A stretch of DNA of 64,000 nt from Mesorhizobium sp. WSM3862 (GCF_002294985.1 NZ_NSGE01000011.1:105915-169914), one strand, 5' to 3'. Positions 16,381 through 25,946 are shown, numbered from the stretch's first letter. Program-made: numbers and translations. Notes: generated by a model from the sequence alone, not told the origin.

Positions 16381-17502
16381 TTACAACATCCTCAGCAGCG
16401 CGCCGCCGATCGAATAGCCGGCGCCGAAGGCGCAGAGCAGGCCGAAATCGCCGGCCTTCATGTCCGCATGATTTTCGGCCAGTGCCACGATGGCGCCGGC
16501 GCCCGCCGTGTTGCCGAGGCGTTCCAGCACCATCGGCGCGCGGTCGTGGTCGACATCGTGGCCGAAGGCGAGTTTCAGGATCATCGCATTCATGCGCGCA
16601 TTGGCCTGATGCAGCCAGAAGCGGCGGATGCCTTGCGGCGTCAGACCATGCTCGGCCAGGAACTCGACGATGAATTTGTGGCCCGCGACCGTGACTTCCT
16701 TGAACACCTTGTTGCCGACCTGCTTGATCAGATTGCCCTCGAGTTTGATCTGGTAGGGATCGTCCTGGGCAGTGCGGGTGTGGTAGCCGAGATTGGTGCG
16801 GATGTTGTTCGACATTTGCGTCCAAGTGCGCGTGTCGAGCACCTCGAAGCGTCCCGGCCGCTTCTCGCCCTGGTCGAGCCCTTCGATGACCATCGCGACT
16901 GACGCGTCGCCGAAGATGAAATGCGTCTGCCGGTCGCGGAAGTTCAGATGGCCGGTGATGATTTCGGGCGTCGACACCAGGATGCGCTTGTGCGCCCCTG
17001 CCCTGACAAGGTTGACCGCGATGTGCAGCGCCGCCGCGGCGGAAGAGCAGCCGAGCCCCATGTCGAAGCCGGCGCCCTTGCTGCCCAGCGCTTGCTGCAT
17101 CTCGATGGCGATCGCCGGATAAGGCCGCTGATGATGCGAGGCCGAGCAGATCACCAGATCGATATCCGAGCCTTCCACGCCGGCATGGGCGATGGCCTTT
17201 TTGGCCGAAGCGATGCCGAACTCCGCCTGCAGCGACAGCGCGTCGTCCGGCCGGGCCGGAATGCGCGGCGCCATGCGGGTCGGATCGAGGATGCCTTCGC
17301 GTTCGATCACATGGCGGGTCTGCACGCCCGACGCATGGACGATGAAGTCGCTGTCCGACTTCTGCAGCAGCGTCTCGCCCGCGACGGCGCGGCGCGCATT
17401 CTCGGTGTCGACCCAGCTGTTGAAGCTTTCGACCAGCTCTTCATTGGTGATGACAGGCTCGGGGATTTCGGCGCCGATGCCGCTGATGATGACGCGATGC
17501 AT
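16381..17502 (-). CDS. Beta-ketoacyl-ACP synthase III (FabH-like)
   Basis: A 373-residue thiolase-fold condensing enzyme. The Cys-His-Asn triad of KAS III is visible: Cys152 in MGLGCSSAAAAL, His in FWLHQANARMN and Asn in ERLGNTAGAGA. It is longer than canonical FabH (about 320 residues) because of an N-terminal insertion between residues ~30 and 80, so it may be a secondary KAS III that condenses special acyl-CoAs rather than the main fatty-acid initiator. The TTG six bases upstream is a poorer start than ATG 17502. Confidence 0.88.
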   Translation of the reverse strand: MHRVIISGIGAEIPEPVITNEELVESFNSWVDTENARRAVAGETLLQKSDSDFIVHASGVQTRHVIEREGILDPTRMAPRIPARPDDALSLQAEFGIASAKKAIAHAGVEGSDIDLVICSASHHQRPYPAIAIEMQQALGSKGAGFDMGLGCSSAAAALHIAVNLVRAGAHKRILVSTPEIITGHLNFRDRQTHFIFGDASVAMVIEGLDQGEKRPGRFEVLDTRTWTQMSNNIRTNLGYHTRTAQDDPYQIKLEGNLIKQVGNKVFKEVTVAGHKFIVEFLAEHGLTPQGIRRFWLHQANARMNAMILKLAFGHDVDHDRAPMVLERLGNTAGAGAIVALAENHADMKAGDFGLLCAFGAGYSIGGALLRML

Positions 17503-17621
17503 GTCCAATCCGTCCGAGGCACGGCCCTTTGTGCCGGAGCGCGCTACCCTTGTCGCATTTGGCCGGTTTATGCCAGCCTAAATCGCAGTTCCGGCTATCG
17601 CGATGAGTTGACCGGAAACGG

Positions 17622-18389
17622 TCAGGCCCGCTTGGCAATGATGAAGATGCGCGGGAAGCGCAGCAGCACCTTGCCGGTCGCCGTCTTCGGATAGGCCTTT
17701 GCGATCTTTGCGGTGTAGCTTTCGAGGAATGTCTTTCTCTCGTCCGCGTCGAGCGGATCGAGGAACGGCTTCAGCCCCGTCGCCTTAACCCATTCGACGA
17801 TCGCTTCGGCATCGGCCAACGGATGATGGTAGATCGTGTGCCAGATATCCACGCGATCGGCGAGCGGCGACAGAAGATCGTAGTAGAAGGAAACCGGGGG
17901 CAGCGGCGCGCGGGCGGCACTCCTGAGCTTGGCCGAGAACGGCATCTCGGCCGCGGTGTCGCGCATCAACCGATGCGAGGGTTCGCCAAGATTATCAGGC
18001 ATCTGGATGGCCAAGGCGCCGCCCGGCGCGAGCAGCCCGATCAGCCGCTGGAACACCGCCGGATGCTCCGGCAGCCATTGAAAGACCGCGTTTGCGAAGA
18101 TCACGTCGACGGGCTGTGCCGGCTGCCATGCGGAAGCATCGGCTAGCTCGAAATTGACGTTGGGCAGCCGCGCCTTCGCCTTCTCGATCATGTCGGGTGA
18201 GGTGTCGAAGCCGCTGACCTCCGCATCCGGCCAGCGCTCGACCAGCAGCTCCGTCGAGTTGCCCGGACCGCAGCCAATATCGACGACGCGGCGCGGGAAG
18301 TCGACCGGGACTTGTGCTGCCAGGTCCCGCGCGGGCCGCGTGCGCTCGTCCTCGAACTTCAGATATTGGGCGGCGGACCAGTCAGCCAT
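17622..18389 (-). CDS. tam: Trans-aconitate 2-methyltransferase Tam
   Basis: A 255-residue cytoplasmic class I methyltransferase that detoxifies trans-aconitate by SAM-dependent esterification, relieving inhibition of aconitase. Family-specific features are the N-terminal MADWSAAQYLKFEDERTRPARDL, motif I VVDIGCGPGNSTELL, and FANAVFQWLPEH. Length and colinearity match E. coli Tam. It lies 38 nt downstream of ettA in the same direction and may be read through from it. Confidence 0.92.
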   Translation of the reverse strand: MADWSAAQYLKFEDERTRPARDLAAQVPVDFPRRVVDIGCGPGNSTELLVERWPDAEVSGFDTSPDMIEKAKARLPNVNFELADASAWQPAQPVDVIFANAVFQWLPEHPAVFQRLIGLLAPGGALAIQMPDNLGEPSHRLMRDTAAEMPFSAKLRSAARAPLPPVSFYYDLLSPLADRVDIWHTIYHHPLADAEAIVEWVKATGLKPFLDPLDADERKTFLESYTAKIAKAYPKTATGKVLLRFPRIFIIAKRA

Positions 18390-18427
18390 TTCAGAACCTC
18401 ATATTTGTTCGCCGCCCATGGACTTTG

Positions 18428-20077
18428 CTACCGCGTCAGCCGCTTGTGCGTCATGCGGTGCGGGGTTGCCGCTTCCGCGCCCAGGCGGCGCAGCTTGTCC
18501 TTCTCATATTCCTCGAAGTTGCCTTCGAACCATTCGACATGCGCGTCGCCCTCGAAGGCGAGCATGTGGGTCGCCATGCGGTCGAGGAACATGCGGTCGT
18601 GGCTGATGATCACCGCGCAACCGGCATAGGCTTCGAGCGCATCTTCCAGCGCGCCCAGCGTTTCGGTGTCGAGATCGTTGGTCGGTTCGTCGAGCAGCAG
18701 CACATTGCCGCCGCCCTTCAGCATCTTGGCCAGATGCACGCGGTTGCGCTGGCCGCCGGAAAGATTGCCGACCTTCTGCTGCTGGTCGCCGCCGCGGAAG
18801 TTGAAGGACGAGCAGTAAGCGCGGCTGTTGACCTCGTGCTTGCCGAGCTTGATGACCTCGGCGCCGCCCGAGATCTCTTCCCAAACCGTCTTGTTCGGGT
18901 CGAGCGCGTCGCGGCTCTGGTCGACATAGCCGAGCTTCACAGTCTCGCCCTTGCGGATCGAGCCGGCATCCGGTGTTTCCTGACCGGTGATCATCTTGAA
19001 CAGGGTCGTCTTGCCGGCGCCGTTCGGGCCGATGACGCCGACGATGCCACCCGGCGGCAGTTTGAACGACAAATCCTCGATCAAAAGCTCGTCGGCAAAG
19101 CCCTTGTTGAGGCCCTCGACCTCGATGACGACATTGCCGAGGCGCTCGCTCGACGGGATGACGATCTGCGTGTCGGTCGGCTTGCGGTTCTGCGACTGCT
19201 CGACCAATTCCTCATAGGCCTTGATGCGCGCCTTGGACTTGGTCTGGCGCGCCTTCGGCGAGGATTGGATCCATTCGCGCTCGCGCCAGATCGCCTTCTG
19301 GCGGGCGTCGTCCTCGCGCCCTTCCTGGATCAGGCGCTTGGCCTTGGCGTCGAGATATCTGGTGTAGTTGCCCTCGTAGGGAATGCCGCGGCCGCGGTCG
19401 AGCTCGAGAATCCAGCCGGTGACGTTGTCGAGGAAGTAGCGGTCGTGGGTGATGATCAGCACCGAGCCCGGATAGTCGCGCAGGTGCTTTTCCAGCCACT
19501 GCGTGGTCTCGGCGTCGAGATGGTTGGTCGGCTCGTCGAGCAGCAACAGGTCGGGCTGCTCGAGCAGCAGCCGGCAGAGCGCCACGCGGCGCCGCTCGCC
19601 GCCCGACAGGTTGGTCACTTCTGAATCGGCCGGCGGGCACTGCAGGGCGTCCATCGCCATCTCGACCTGCTGCTCGAGATCCCACAGGTTCAGCCGGTCC
19701 ATCTCGTCCTGCAGCTTGGCCGACTCGTCCGCCGTCTCGTCGGAATAGTTCATCATCAGCTCGTTATAGCGCTCGATGATGGCGGTCTTCCTGGCGACGC
19801 CGTCCATGACGTTTTCACGCACGGTCTTGCTGTTGTCGAGCTGCGGCTCCTGAGCGAGATAGCCCACGGTCGCGCCTTCGGCCAGCCACGCCTCGCCCTG
19901 AAACTCCTTGTCGAGCCCGGCCATGATGCGCAGGATGGTCGACTTGCCCGAACCGTTGGGGCCGAGGATGCCGATCTTGGCGTCCGGATAGAAGGACAGG
20001 TGGATGTTATCGAGCACCTTCTTGGTGCCGTAGGCCTTCGAGAGGCCTGACATGTGATAGATGAACTGGCGAGCCAC
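18428..20077 (-). CDS. ettA: Energy-dependent translational throttle protein EttA (ABC-F)
   Basis: A 549-residue soluble ABC-F ATPase with two nucleotide-binding domains and no membrane segments. EttA binds the ribosomal E site and gates the first elongation step according to the ATP/ADP ratio. Domain 1 has GPNGSGKST, LSGGERRRVALCRLL and LLLDEPTNHLD. The interdomain linker is rich in charged residues, and domain 2 has GPNGAGKTT and LSGGQRNRVHLAKML. The open frame runs 90 nt upstream, but GTG 20077 gives the family start VARQFIYHM and has AGGGA upstream. Length matches E. coli EttA (555). Confidence 0.94.
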   Translation of the reverse strand: MARQFIYHMSGLSKAYGTKKVLDNIHLSFYPDAKIGILGPNGSGKSTILRIMAGLDKEFQGEAWLAEGATVGYLAQEPQLDNSKTVRENVMDGVARKTAIIERYNELMMNYSDETADESAKLQDEMDRLNLWDLEQQVEMAMDALQCPPADSEVTNLSGGERRRVALCRLLLEQPDLLLLDEPTNHLDAETTQWLEKHLRDYPGSVLIITHDRYFLDNVTGWILELDRGRGIPYEGNYTRYLDAKAKRLIQEGREDDARQKAIWREREWIQSSPKARQTKSKARIKAYEELVEQSQNRKPTDTQIVIPSSERLGNVVIEVEGLNKGFADELLIEDLSFKLPPGGIVGVIGPNGAGKTTLFKMITGQETPDAGSIRKGETVKLGYVDQSRDALDPNKTVWEEISGGAEVIKLGKHEVNSRAYCSSFNFRGGDQQQKVGNLSGGQRNRVHLAKMLKGGGNVLLLDEPTNDLDTETLGALEDALEAYAGCAVIISHDRMFLDRMATHMLAFEGDAHVEWFEGNFEEYEKDKLRRLGAEAATPHRMTHKRLTR

Positions 20078-20233
20078 GCGCGCTTTCCCTGAAACTGAAC
20101 TGTCGAATTGGGTGGAGTTGCGCGCTATGTAGGCGATGAAGCGCCGAACGGCAATCGCTTTCGGCACGCCGCGATCTTCACCAGCCGGCGATCATGCTCG
20201 GTTCGGCGGCCAGATCCGGGCCTGGCACGCGCC

Positions 20234-21244
20234 CTATTGGAACCCTATCGCGTCGACCGTGCCCTTCGGGCAGCCCGCCTTGCTCGTCGGCGCCGAGGCG
20301 ATCAGCAGGCTGGCGAGCTTGCTGTCGGGGCCGATCGGACCGGAGAGACCGAGCGTCAGCTCGCCGATCAACCGCCTTCCGCTCGACGGATCGACAAGGC
20401 AGGAGACGCGCACGCGGTCGCCGGCGCCCTTGCCGAAGGCCTGGTCGAAGGCATTGCGGATCTGCTCCGATGTCAGCTGCTTGCCGATGTTTTTGACAAA
20501 GAGATCGCGCACCGGCGAGGCGTTCACCGCGCGCATCAGATTGAGCGCGTCGGAGAAATACTCTTGCTGGCTCTTGCCGTAGCAGGTGCCGTGCTTGATC
20601 CATTCATGGCGCTCCAGCTTGGACGCCGTGCCCGGCATCATCTGGTCGAGCTCGGCGCGCGTGTTGGCGTCGAGTTCGACGGGTGGCAAATCTCCCCAAT
20701 GCGCGGGATTGTCGTTGGCCTTGTCGCCCGCCGACACCTGGCAATAGAAATTGCCGTTCGGCTGCGGCCACAGCCCATGCAGCGTGAAGTGCGAAGCGTC
20801 GAATTCGTTGGGATTCTGCGCCTTGCATTCGGGTTTGCTGGCCTTGGTCTCACAGAACGCGGGCTGCCAGCTCAGCGCGAACACATATTCAGGCTTGCCG
20901 GAACCAGGTTGCGACGGCTTCATCGGATCGGCCGGCGAGGGCGTGGCGGACGCGCTGCTGCCGGTGACATGCCCGCAGCCGATCTTCACCCAGCGTCGCT
21001 CCGGATCGGCGCCAGGAACCTGGATGAGATAATGGGTGGGCTCGTCCTTGTTGCCTGCCAGAAGCTGATAGGTCTGTCCCGCTTCGGTAGTCACGTTGCC
21101 GGAGTTCTTGCCGCTCCTGATGGCTTGCGTTGCCGGACAGGCGCTGTCGGCCACGAAGGTGCCGCGCATCTTCACATCGGCCTGAGCCGCGCCGGCGCCA
21201 ACCTGGGCCAGAACAACCGAACCCCATACTGCCCAAACCCGCAT
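20234..21244 (-). CDS. Secreted ribonuclease T2 family protein
   Basis: A 336-residue periplasmic or secreted endoribonuclease. It has a signal peptide (residues 1-21, ending AAQA), then an extra domain of about 90 residues with several Cys (SACPATQAI, IGCGHVTG), a proline/serine linker, and the RNase T2 domain with both catalytic segments, CAS1 FTLHGLWP and CAS2 HEWIKHGTC. T2 enzymes cleave RNA with 2',3'-cyclic phosphate intermediates, plausibly for nutrient scavenging here. The frame extends 120 nt upstream, but ATG 21244 follows GGGAGAGCGGG and precedes the signal peptide directly. Confidence 0.9.
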   Translation of the reverse strand: MRVWAVWGSVVLAQVGAGAAQADVKMRGTFVADSACPATQAIRSGKNSGNVTTEAGQTYQLLAGNKDEPTHYLIQVPGADPERRWVKIGCGHVTGSSASATPSPADPMKPSQPGSGKPEYVFALSWQPAFCETKASKPECKAQNPNEFDASHFTLHGLWPQPNGNFYCQVSAGDKANDNPAHWGDLPPVELDANTRAELDQMMPGTASKLERHEWIKHGTCYGKSQQEYFSDALNLMRAVNASPVRDLFVKNIGKQLTSEQIRNAFDQAFGKGAGDRVRVSCLVDPSSGRRLIGELTLGLSGPIGPDSKLASLLIASAPTSKAGCPKGTVDAIGFQ

Positions 21245-21440
21245 TCCCGCTCTCCCGGCGATCATCGAAGCGTATCGGATTCGCCACATTAGAACAGGCG
21301 ACGTGTCAGAATTGCGATCTTTGTCGTCGCGCGAAAATAATCCCCAGGAGAGCGATAAGCGCACTCCACATGGCTCGAAAGGATCGCGCTCTCTTGACGC
21401 AGCCGAAGCCCTCGCCCATCAGTCGCCAAGGGAGCGAGAC

Positions 21441-22373
21441 ATGCCATTCGACAAGCAGACCAGGCTGGCCTCACCGACCGGGGCCGACCTCAACCTCTAT
21501 GTGAGACATGCGCAAATATCCCCGCGCGCCGTCATCCAGATCAATCACGGCTTGGCCGAGCATGCGGCGCGTTACGCCCGCTTTGCCGACTTCCTCGGCG
21601 CGCGCGGCTTCCATGTCTACGCCCATGACCATCGCGGCCATGGCGCGACAAAGGCGCCCGATGCGCCGCTCGGCCGGTTCGCCGATACCGACGGCATCGC
21701 CAAGGTGATTGCCGATGTCGGCGCGGTGCATGATCTGATCGCCGTTGAACATCCGGGATTGCCGGTCATCGCTTTTGGACACTCGCTCGGCGCCTCGATC
21801 GCGCTGAATTTCGTGCTCCGCCATTCCGATCGCGTCCATGCCGCAGCGATCTGGAACGGCAATTTCTCGCAAGGCCTGCTCGGCCGGCTGGCCCTGGCCA
21901 TCCTGGGCTGGGAAAGGATGCGGCTGGGCTCCGACGTGCCATCTCGGCTGCTGCCCAAGCTGACCTTCCAGGCCTGGGGCAAGGCCGTGCCCAATCACCG
22001 GACCTTGTTCGACTGGCTGTCGCGCGATCCGGTTGAGCTCGACAAATACATCGCCGACCCGCTCTGCGGCTGGGATGCCTCGGTCTCCATGTGGCGCGAT
22101 GTGGTCAACCTGGCGCTCTACGCCGGCAGGGATTCGAGCTTCGCCGGCGTGCGCCGCGACCTCTTCGTCAATCTGATCGGCGGCGAGAAGGATCCGGCAT
22201 CGGACTACGGCAAAGCGGTTCACCACCTTGCCCGGCGTATGGACAAAATGGGCTTTTCGAATCTGGTTTCAAAGGTTTACGCCGACACCCGCCACGAGAG
22301 CCTGAACGAGGTCAACCGCGACGTCATCATGAATGATTTCGCCGCCTGGGCGGATCATACGCTGAAACCCTAG
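21441..22373 (+). CDS. Alpha/beta hydrolase, lysophospholipase/monoacylglycerol lipase type
   Basis: A 310-residue serine hydrolase of the Hydrolase_4 family (PldB/monoacylglycerol lipase-like). The oxyanion HG is in INHGLAEHAARY, AHDHRGHG is a family motif, the nucleophile is Ser115 in FGHSLGAS, and the C-terminal histidine is in ADTRHESLNE. It is probably a cytoplasmic lysophospholipid or monoglyceride lipase, with no signal peptide. The longer open frame upstream is rejected because ATG 21441 has AAGGGAG at ideal spacing. Confidence 0.88.
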   Translation: MPFDKQTRLASPTGADLNLYVRHAQISPRAVIQINHGLAEHAARYARFADFLGARGFHVYAHDHRGHGATKAPDAPLGRFADTDGIAKVIADVGAVHDLIAVEHPGLPVIAFGHSLGASIALNFVLRHSDRVHAAAIWNGNFSQGLLGRLALAILGWERMRLGSDVPSRLLPKLTFQAWGKAVPNHRTLFDWLSRDPVELDKYIADPLCGWDASVSMWRDVVNLALYAGRDSSFAGVRRDLFVNLIGGEKDPASDYGKAVHHLARRMDKMGFSNLVSKVYADTRHESLNEVNRDVIMNDFAAWADHTLKP

Positions 22374-22452
22374 GCATTGGCCCATTGCATGGGTCGTGAC
22401 AGGGGCGACCTCTGTTGGTAGACGCTGCGCTTTCAACCCTTCACGGTGATCC

Positions 22453-23628
22453 ATGGCTGAACCCCCGCTGAAAGGCATCCGCGTCATCGAGCTCGCTCGC
22501 ATCCTGGCAGGCCCCTGGGCCGGGCAGCTGCTCGCCGATCTCGGCGCCGATGTCATCAAGGTCGAGAGCCCGGACGGCGGCGACGACACCCGCAAATGGG
22601 GCCCACCCTTCGTCATGAGCCATGACGGCGAGAACCTTTCGGCGGCTTATTATCATTCCTGCAATCGCGGCAAGCGCTCGATCGCCATCGATTTCTCCAA
22701 GCCCGAGGGCGCCGACACGCTCCGCCGCCTCGTCGCCACGGCCGACGTGCTGATCGAGAACTTCAAGCTCGGCGGTCTCAAGAAATACGGGCTCGACTAT
22801 GAGAGCCTGAAGAGGATCAACCCGCGCCTCGTCTATTGCTCGATCACCGGCTTTGGCCAGGACGGGCCGTACGCGCCCCGCGCGGGTTACGATTTCATCA
22901 TCCAGGCGATGGCCGGCATGATGTCGATCACCGGCGAGGCCGGCCGCGAGCCGCAAAAGGCGGGCGTCGCCATCTCCGACCTGTTCACTGGGCTTTATTC
23001 GGTGATCGCCATCCAGGCGGCGCTCCGCCACGCAGAAAGGACCGGTGAAGGCCAGCATATCGACATGGCGCTTTTCGACAGCCAGATCTCGGCGCTCGGC
23101 AACCAGAACCTCAACTATCTGGTCTCCGGCAAGTCGCCCATGCAGATGGGCAACGCGCATATGAACATCGCGCCTTACGAGGTGCTGCCGGTGAAAGACG
23201 GCCATATCATCCTGGCGGTCGGCAATGACGGACAATTCACCAAGTTCTGCGCAGCGGTCGGCCTCACCGATCTGCCAGCCAATCCGGATTTCGCCACCAA
23301 TCCGGCCCGCGTCGCCAATCGCGCCAAGCTGCGCGAACAGATCATCGAGACGCTGAGCACGTGGGATCGCGATCCGCTGCTGGCGAAGCTCGAGGCGGCC
23401 GGCGTGCCGGCAAGCCCGATCAACACGATCGGCCAGATGTTCGCCGACCCGCAGACGATCGCGCGCGGCATGCGGCTCGACCTGGACGACGGTCATGGCA
23501 ATTTGCTGCCTACGGTACGTGCGCCGATGGTGATGTCCGGCACGCCGCTCGTCTATGAGCGCCCCTCGCCGCGTCTCGGCGAGCACACTGAGGAAATCCT
23601 TGCCGAACTGGAGAGATCAGCAAAATGA
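22453..23628 (+). CDS. CaiB/BaiF family (class III) CoA-transferase
   Basis: A 391-residue family III CoA-transferase. The N-terminal ILAGPWAGQLLADLGADVIKVE, then PRLVYCSITGFGQDGPY, and Asp176 in GVAISDLFTG at the position of the catalytic aspartate define the family. These enzymes move CoA between short organic acids (formyl/oxalyl, carnitine, succinyl/mesaconyl and others). It overlaps the following TPP-enzyme gene by ATGA (23625-23628), so the pair is coupled and likely acts on one pathway, similar in layout to frc/oxc of oxalate degradation. Its actual acid is unknown. Confidence 0.9.
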   Translation: MAEPPLKGIRVIELARILAGPWAGQLLADLGADVIKVESPDGGDDTRKWGPPFVMSHDGENLSAAYYHSCNRGKRSIAIDFSKPEGADTLRRLVATADVLIENFKLGGLKKYGLDYESLKRINPRLVYCSITGFGQDGPYAPRAGYDFIIQAMAGMMSITGEAGREPQKAGVAISDLFTGLYSVIAIQAALRHAERTGEGQHIDMALFDSQISALGNQNLNYLVSGKSPMQMGNAHMNIAPYEVLPVKDGHIILAVGNDGQFTKFCAAVGLTDLPANPDFATNPARVANRAKLREQIIETLSTWDRDPLLAKLEAAGVPASPINTIGQMFADPQTIARGMRLDLDDGHGNLLPTVRAPMVMSGTPLVYERPSPRLGEHTEEILAELERSAK

Positions 23629-25274
23629 AGACCGGCGGACAATTGATCGTCGAGGCGCTCGAAGCGAACGGCACCGACCGCATCTTCTGCGTTCCAGGCG
23701 AATCCTATCTGGCGGTGCTCGACGCGCTGCATGACTCGCCGATCCGCACTATCGTCTGCCGTCAGGAAGGCGGAGCGGCGATGATGGCCGACTGCCAGGG
23801 GCGCCTGACCGGCAAGCCCGGGATATGCTTTGTCACCCGCGGCCCCGGCGCCACCAACGCTTCGGCCGGCATTCATATCGCCATGCAGGATTCGGTGCCG
23901 CTGATCCTGTTCATCGGCCAGGTCGCCAGTCACGCTAAGGAGCGCGAGGCTTTTCAGGAGGTCGACTACAAGCGCTTCTTCGGCGACATCGCCAAATGGG
24001 TGGTCGAGATCGACGATGCCTCGCGCATCCCGGAATTCGTCACCCGCGCCTTCGCGGTGGCGACGTCGGGCCGACCTGGTCCGGTCGTCATCTCGCTGCC
24101 CGAGGACATGCTGACCAGCGAGGTCGAGGCCCCACCGGCGCTGGCTCATACGCCGGTCGAAACAAGCCCCGGTGAAGCCGAACTCGACCGGCTTGAGGCC
24201 CTGCTCAATGCCGCCAAACGGCCAATTGCCATCCTGGGCGGCACGCGCTGGGATTTTCAAGCGGTTCAGGACGTCACCCGGATCGCAGAGGCCTGGTCAC
24301 TGCCGGTCGGCTGCTCCTTCCGCCGCCAGATGCTGTTCGACCACTTGCATCCGAACTATGCCGGCGATGTCGGCATCGGCATCAATCCGAAGCTGGCTGC
24401 AGCGATCAAGCAGGCAGACCTGGTGCTGCTCATCGGCGGCCGCATGGGCGAGATGCCGTCCTCGGACTATACGCTGTTGAAAAGCCCTTACCCCGACCAG
24501 ATGCTGGTGCATGTCCACGCCGACGCCGGCGAGCTTGGCCGCGTCTATCGGCCGACCCTGGCGATCAACGCCTCCCCCACCGCCTTCGTGCGGGCATTCG
24601 CCAGACGCAAAGGTTCGGCCGCGCCCGGTTGGGCGGCGGAGACGGCAAAGCTGCATGCCGCCTATCTCGAATGGTCGACGCCGCCTCAGACCGGCCCCGG
24701 CGCCGTGCAGATGGGGCCGATCATGACCTATCTGGAAAAGGCGCTGCCGGAAGACGCCATCCTCACCAACGGCGCCGGCAACTACGCCACCTGGGTGCAT
24801 CGCTTCCACCGCTTCCGCCGCTTCGCCACGCAGGCGGCGCCGACTTCCGGCTCGATGGGCTACGGCACGCCGGCCGCGGTCGCGGCCAAGGCCCTATACC
24901 CGGACCGCGAGGTCATCGCGTTTGCCGGCGACGGCTGTTTTCTGATGAACGGGCAGGAGTTCGCGACCGCCGTGCAATACGACCTGCCGATCATCGTGGT
25001 GGTCGTCAACAACGGCATTTACGGCACGATCCGCATGCATCAGGAGCGGGAATATCCGAGCCGCGTCGTGGCGACCGACCTCAAGAACCCGGATTTCGCC
25101 GCTCTCGCCCGCGCCTATGGCGGCCATGGCGAGACCGTCGAAAAGACCGAAGACTTCGCTCCGGCCTTCGAACGCGCACGCGCCAGCGGCAAGCCGGCGA
25201 TCGTCGAGATCAGGCTCGATCCTGAAGCCATCACGCCGACCCGCACGCTGACACAGATACGCGACAAGTCCTGA
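23625..25274 (+). CDS. Thiamine-pyrophosphate enzyme, acetolactate synthase/oxalyl-CoA decarboxylase-like
   Basis: A 549-residue three-domain ThDP enzyme: Pyr domain with activating Glu48 in VCRQEGGAAMMAD and FVTRGPGATNAS, a central Rossmann-like domain, and a PP domain with the ThDP-Mg motif from AGDGCFLMNGQEF to VVNNGIYG. It is co-translated with the CaiB-type transferase. Acetolactate synthase is less likely because no small regulatory subunit is nearby; a decarboxylase or ligase acting on a CoA ester or 2-keto acid fits the neighbour. The substrate remains undetermined. Confidence 0.88.
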   Translation: MKTGGQLIVEALEANGTDRIFCVPGESYLAVLDALHDSPIRTIVCRQEGGAAMMADCQGRLTGKPGICFVTRGPGATNASAGIHIAMQDSVPLILFIGQVASHAKEREAFQEVDYKRFFGDIAKWVVEIDDASRIPEFVTRAFAVATSGRPGPVVISLPEDMLTSEVEAPPALAHTPVETSPGEAELDRLEALLNAAKRPIAILGGTRWDFQAVQDVTRIAEAWSLPVGCSFRRQMLFDHLHPNYAGDVGIGINPKLAAAIKQADLVLLIGGRMGEMPSSDYTLLKSPYPDQMLVHVHADAGELGRVYRPTLAINASPTAFVRAFARRKGSAAPGWAAETAKLHAAYLEWSTPPQTGPGAVQMGPIMTYLEKALPEDAILTNGAGNYATWVHRFHRFRRFATQAAPTSGSMGYGTPAAVAAKALYPDREVIAFAGDGCFLMNGQEFATAVQYDLPIIVVVVNNGIYGTIRMHQEREYPSRVVATDLKNPDFAALARAYGGHGETVEKTEDFAPAFERARASGKPAIVEIRLDPEAITPTRTLTQIRDKS

Positions 25275-25275
25275 T

Positions 25276-25314
25276 CAGGCAGAACGAGGCGGTCGCCCCC
25301 CTCGTTGCTGCCTG
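25276..25314. terminator. Hairpin between convergent genes
   Basis: A 14-bp stem with one bulged G (CAGGCAGAACGAGG paired with CCTCGTTGCTGCCTG), loop about 10 nt, fills the 51-bp gap between the convergent TPP-enzyme and CHRD genes. It has no strong T tract and probably serves both transcripts. Confidence 0.65.
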
Positions 25315-25325
25315 AGGAAACTCCG

Positions 25326-25772
25326 CTACATCGATCCGCCGGCTTTCTCGATCTGGCCGCGGATCTCGCCGTCCGGATTCGCCTTGGTGTGGACATTGAC
25401 GTAGTACTTGCCGGCCTCGAGGTCGGCCGCCTGCGCGTCGGTCAGCGTCGCCGATCCCTTGATCGGGCTCTTGAGCTTCTTGAATGGGATCACCGGAGGT
25501 GCGTTTTCACCCGACGCGGCCGGGCCGTGAATGTGAGCAGCCGTCGCAGGTCCGCTGAGGCCGGAATATTTGACGTTCCAGCTGAGCTTCTTCTTGGCGG
25601 TGTCGAAGGTGAATGTGGCGGTTCCCTTGCCTTTGGTGGTGACGGGCGGGCTCTGCTGGCTACCGTCGAGCGTCGCATTGTACTTCACAGTTTCGGCCAA
25701 GGCCGGAGATGCGAGCAGCAAAGCAGTCGAGACAGCAAAGGCCGAAAGCATCGGCCATGATTGGATGCGCAT
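25326..25772 (-). CDS. CHRD domain-containing secreted protein
   Basis: A 148-residue exported protein with a signal peptide (residues 1-26, ending SPALA) followed by a single CHRD domain (YNATLDGSQQSPPV; the histidine-containing AAHIHGPA; GKYYVNVHTKANPDGEIRGQI). CHRD domains occur in chordin and in many bacterial extracytoplasmic proteins of unknown role. The start is decided by a perfect AAGGAGGT six bases before ATG 25772. There is no partner gene. Confidence 0.9.
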   Translation of the reverse strand: MRIQSWPMLSAFAVSTALLLASPALAETVKYNATLDGSQQSPPVTTKGKGTATFTFDTAKKKLSWNVKYSGLSGPATAAHIHGPAASGENAPPVIPFKKLKSPIKGSATLTDAQAADLEAGKYYVNVHTKANPDGEIRGQIEKAGGSM

Positions 25773-25896
25773 TGGAGAACCTCCTTGGCTGGCGCGCATC
25801 CGCCCCGCCGCGGCTCCCCCGGCGCGCGGATGCCCCACTGCAACGGTTGGCAGGCCGCTTGTATCCCTGCACACGGATATTTTACCACAGCCAAGC

Positions 25897-25918
25897 AAAA
25901 GGGGCGGTCACCCGCCCC
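25897..25918 (-). terminator. Rho-independent terminator after the ABC substrate-binding protein gene
   Basis: Read on the minus strand, GGGGCGG-GTGA-CCGCCCC is followed by TTTT. It begins about 28 nt beyond the stop of the binding-protein gene and closes the leftward ABC transporter operon. Confidence 0.85.
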
Positions 25919-25946
25919 CGTTAAGTCTCGACTGGCTAGGTCAACC

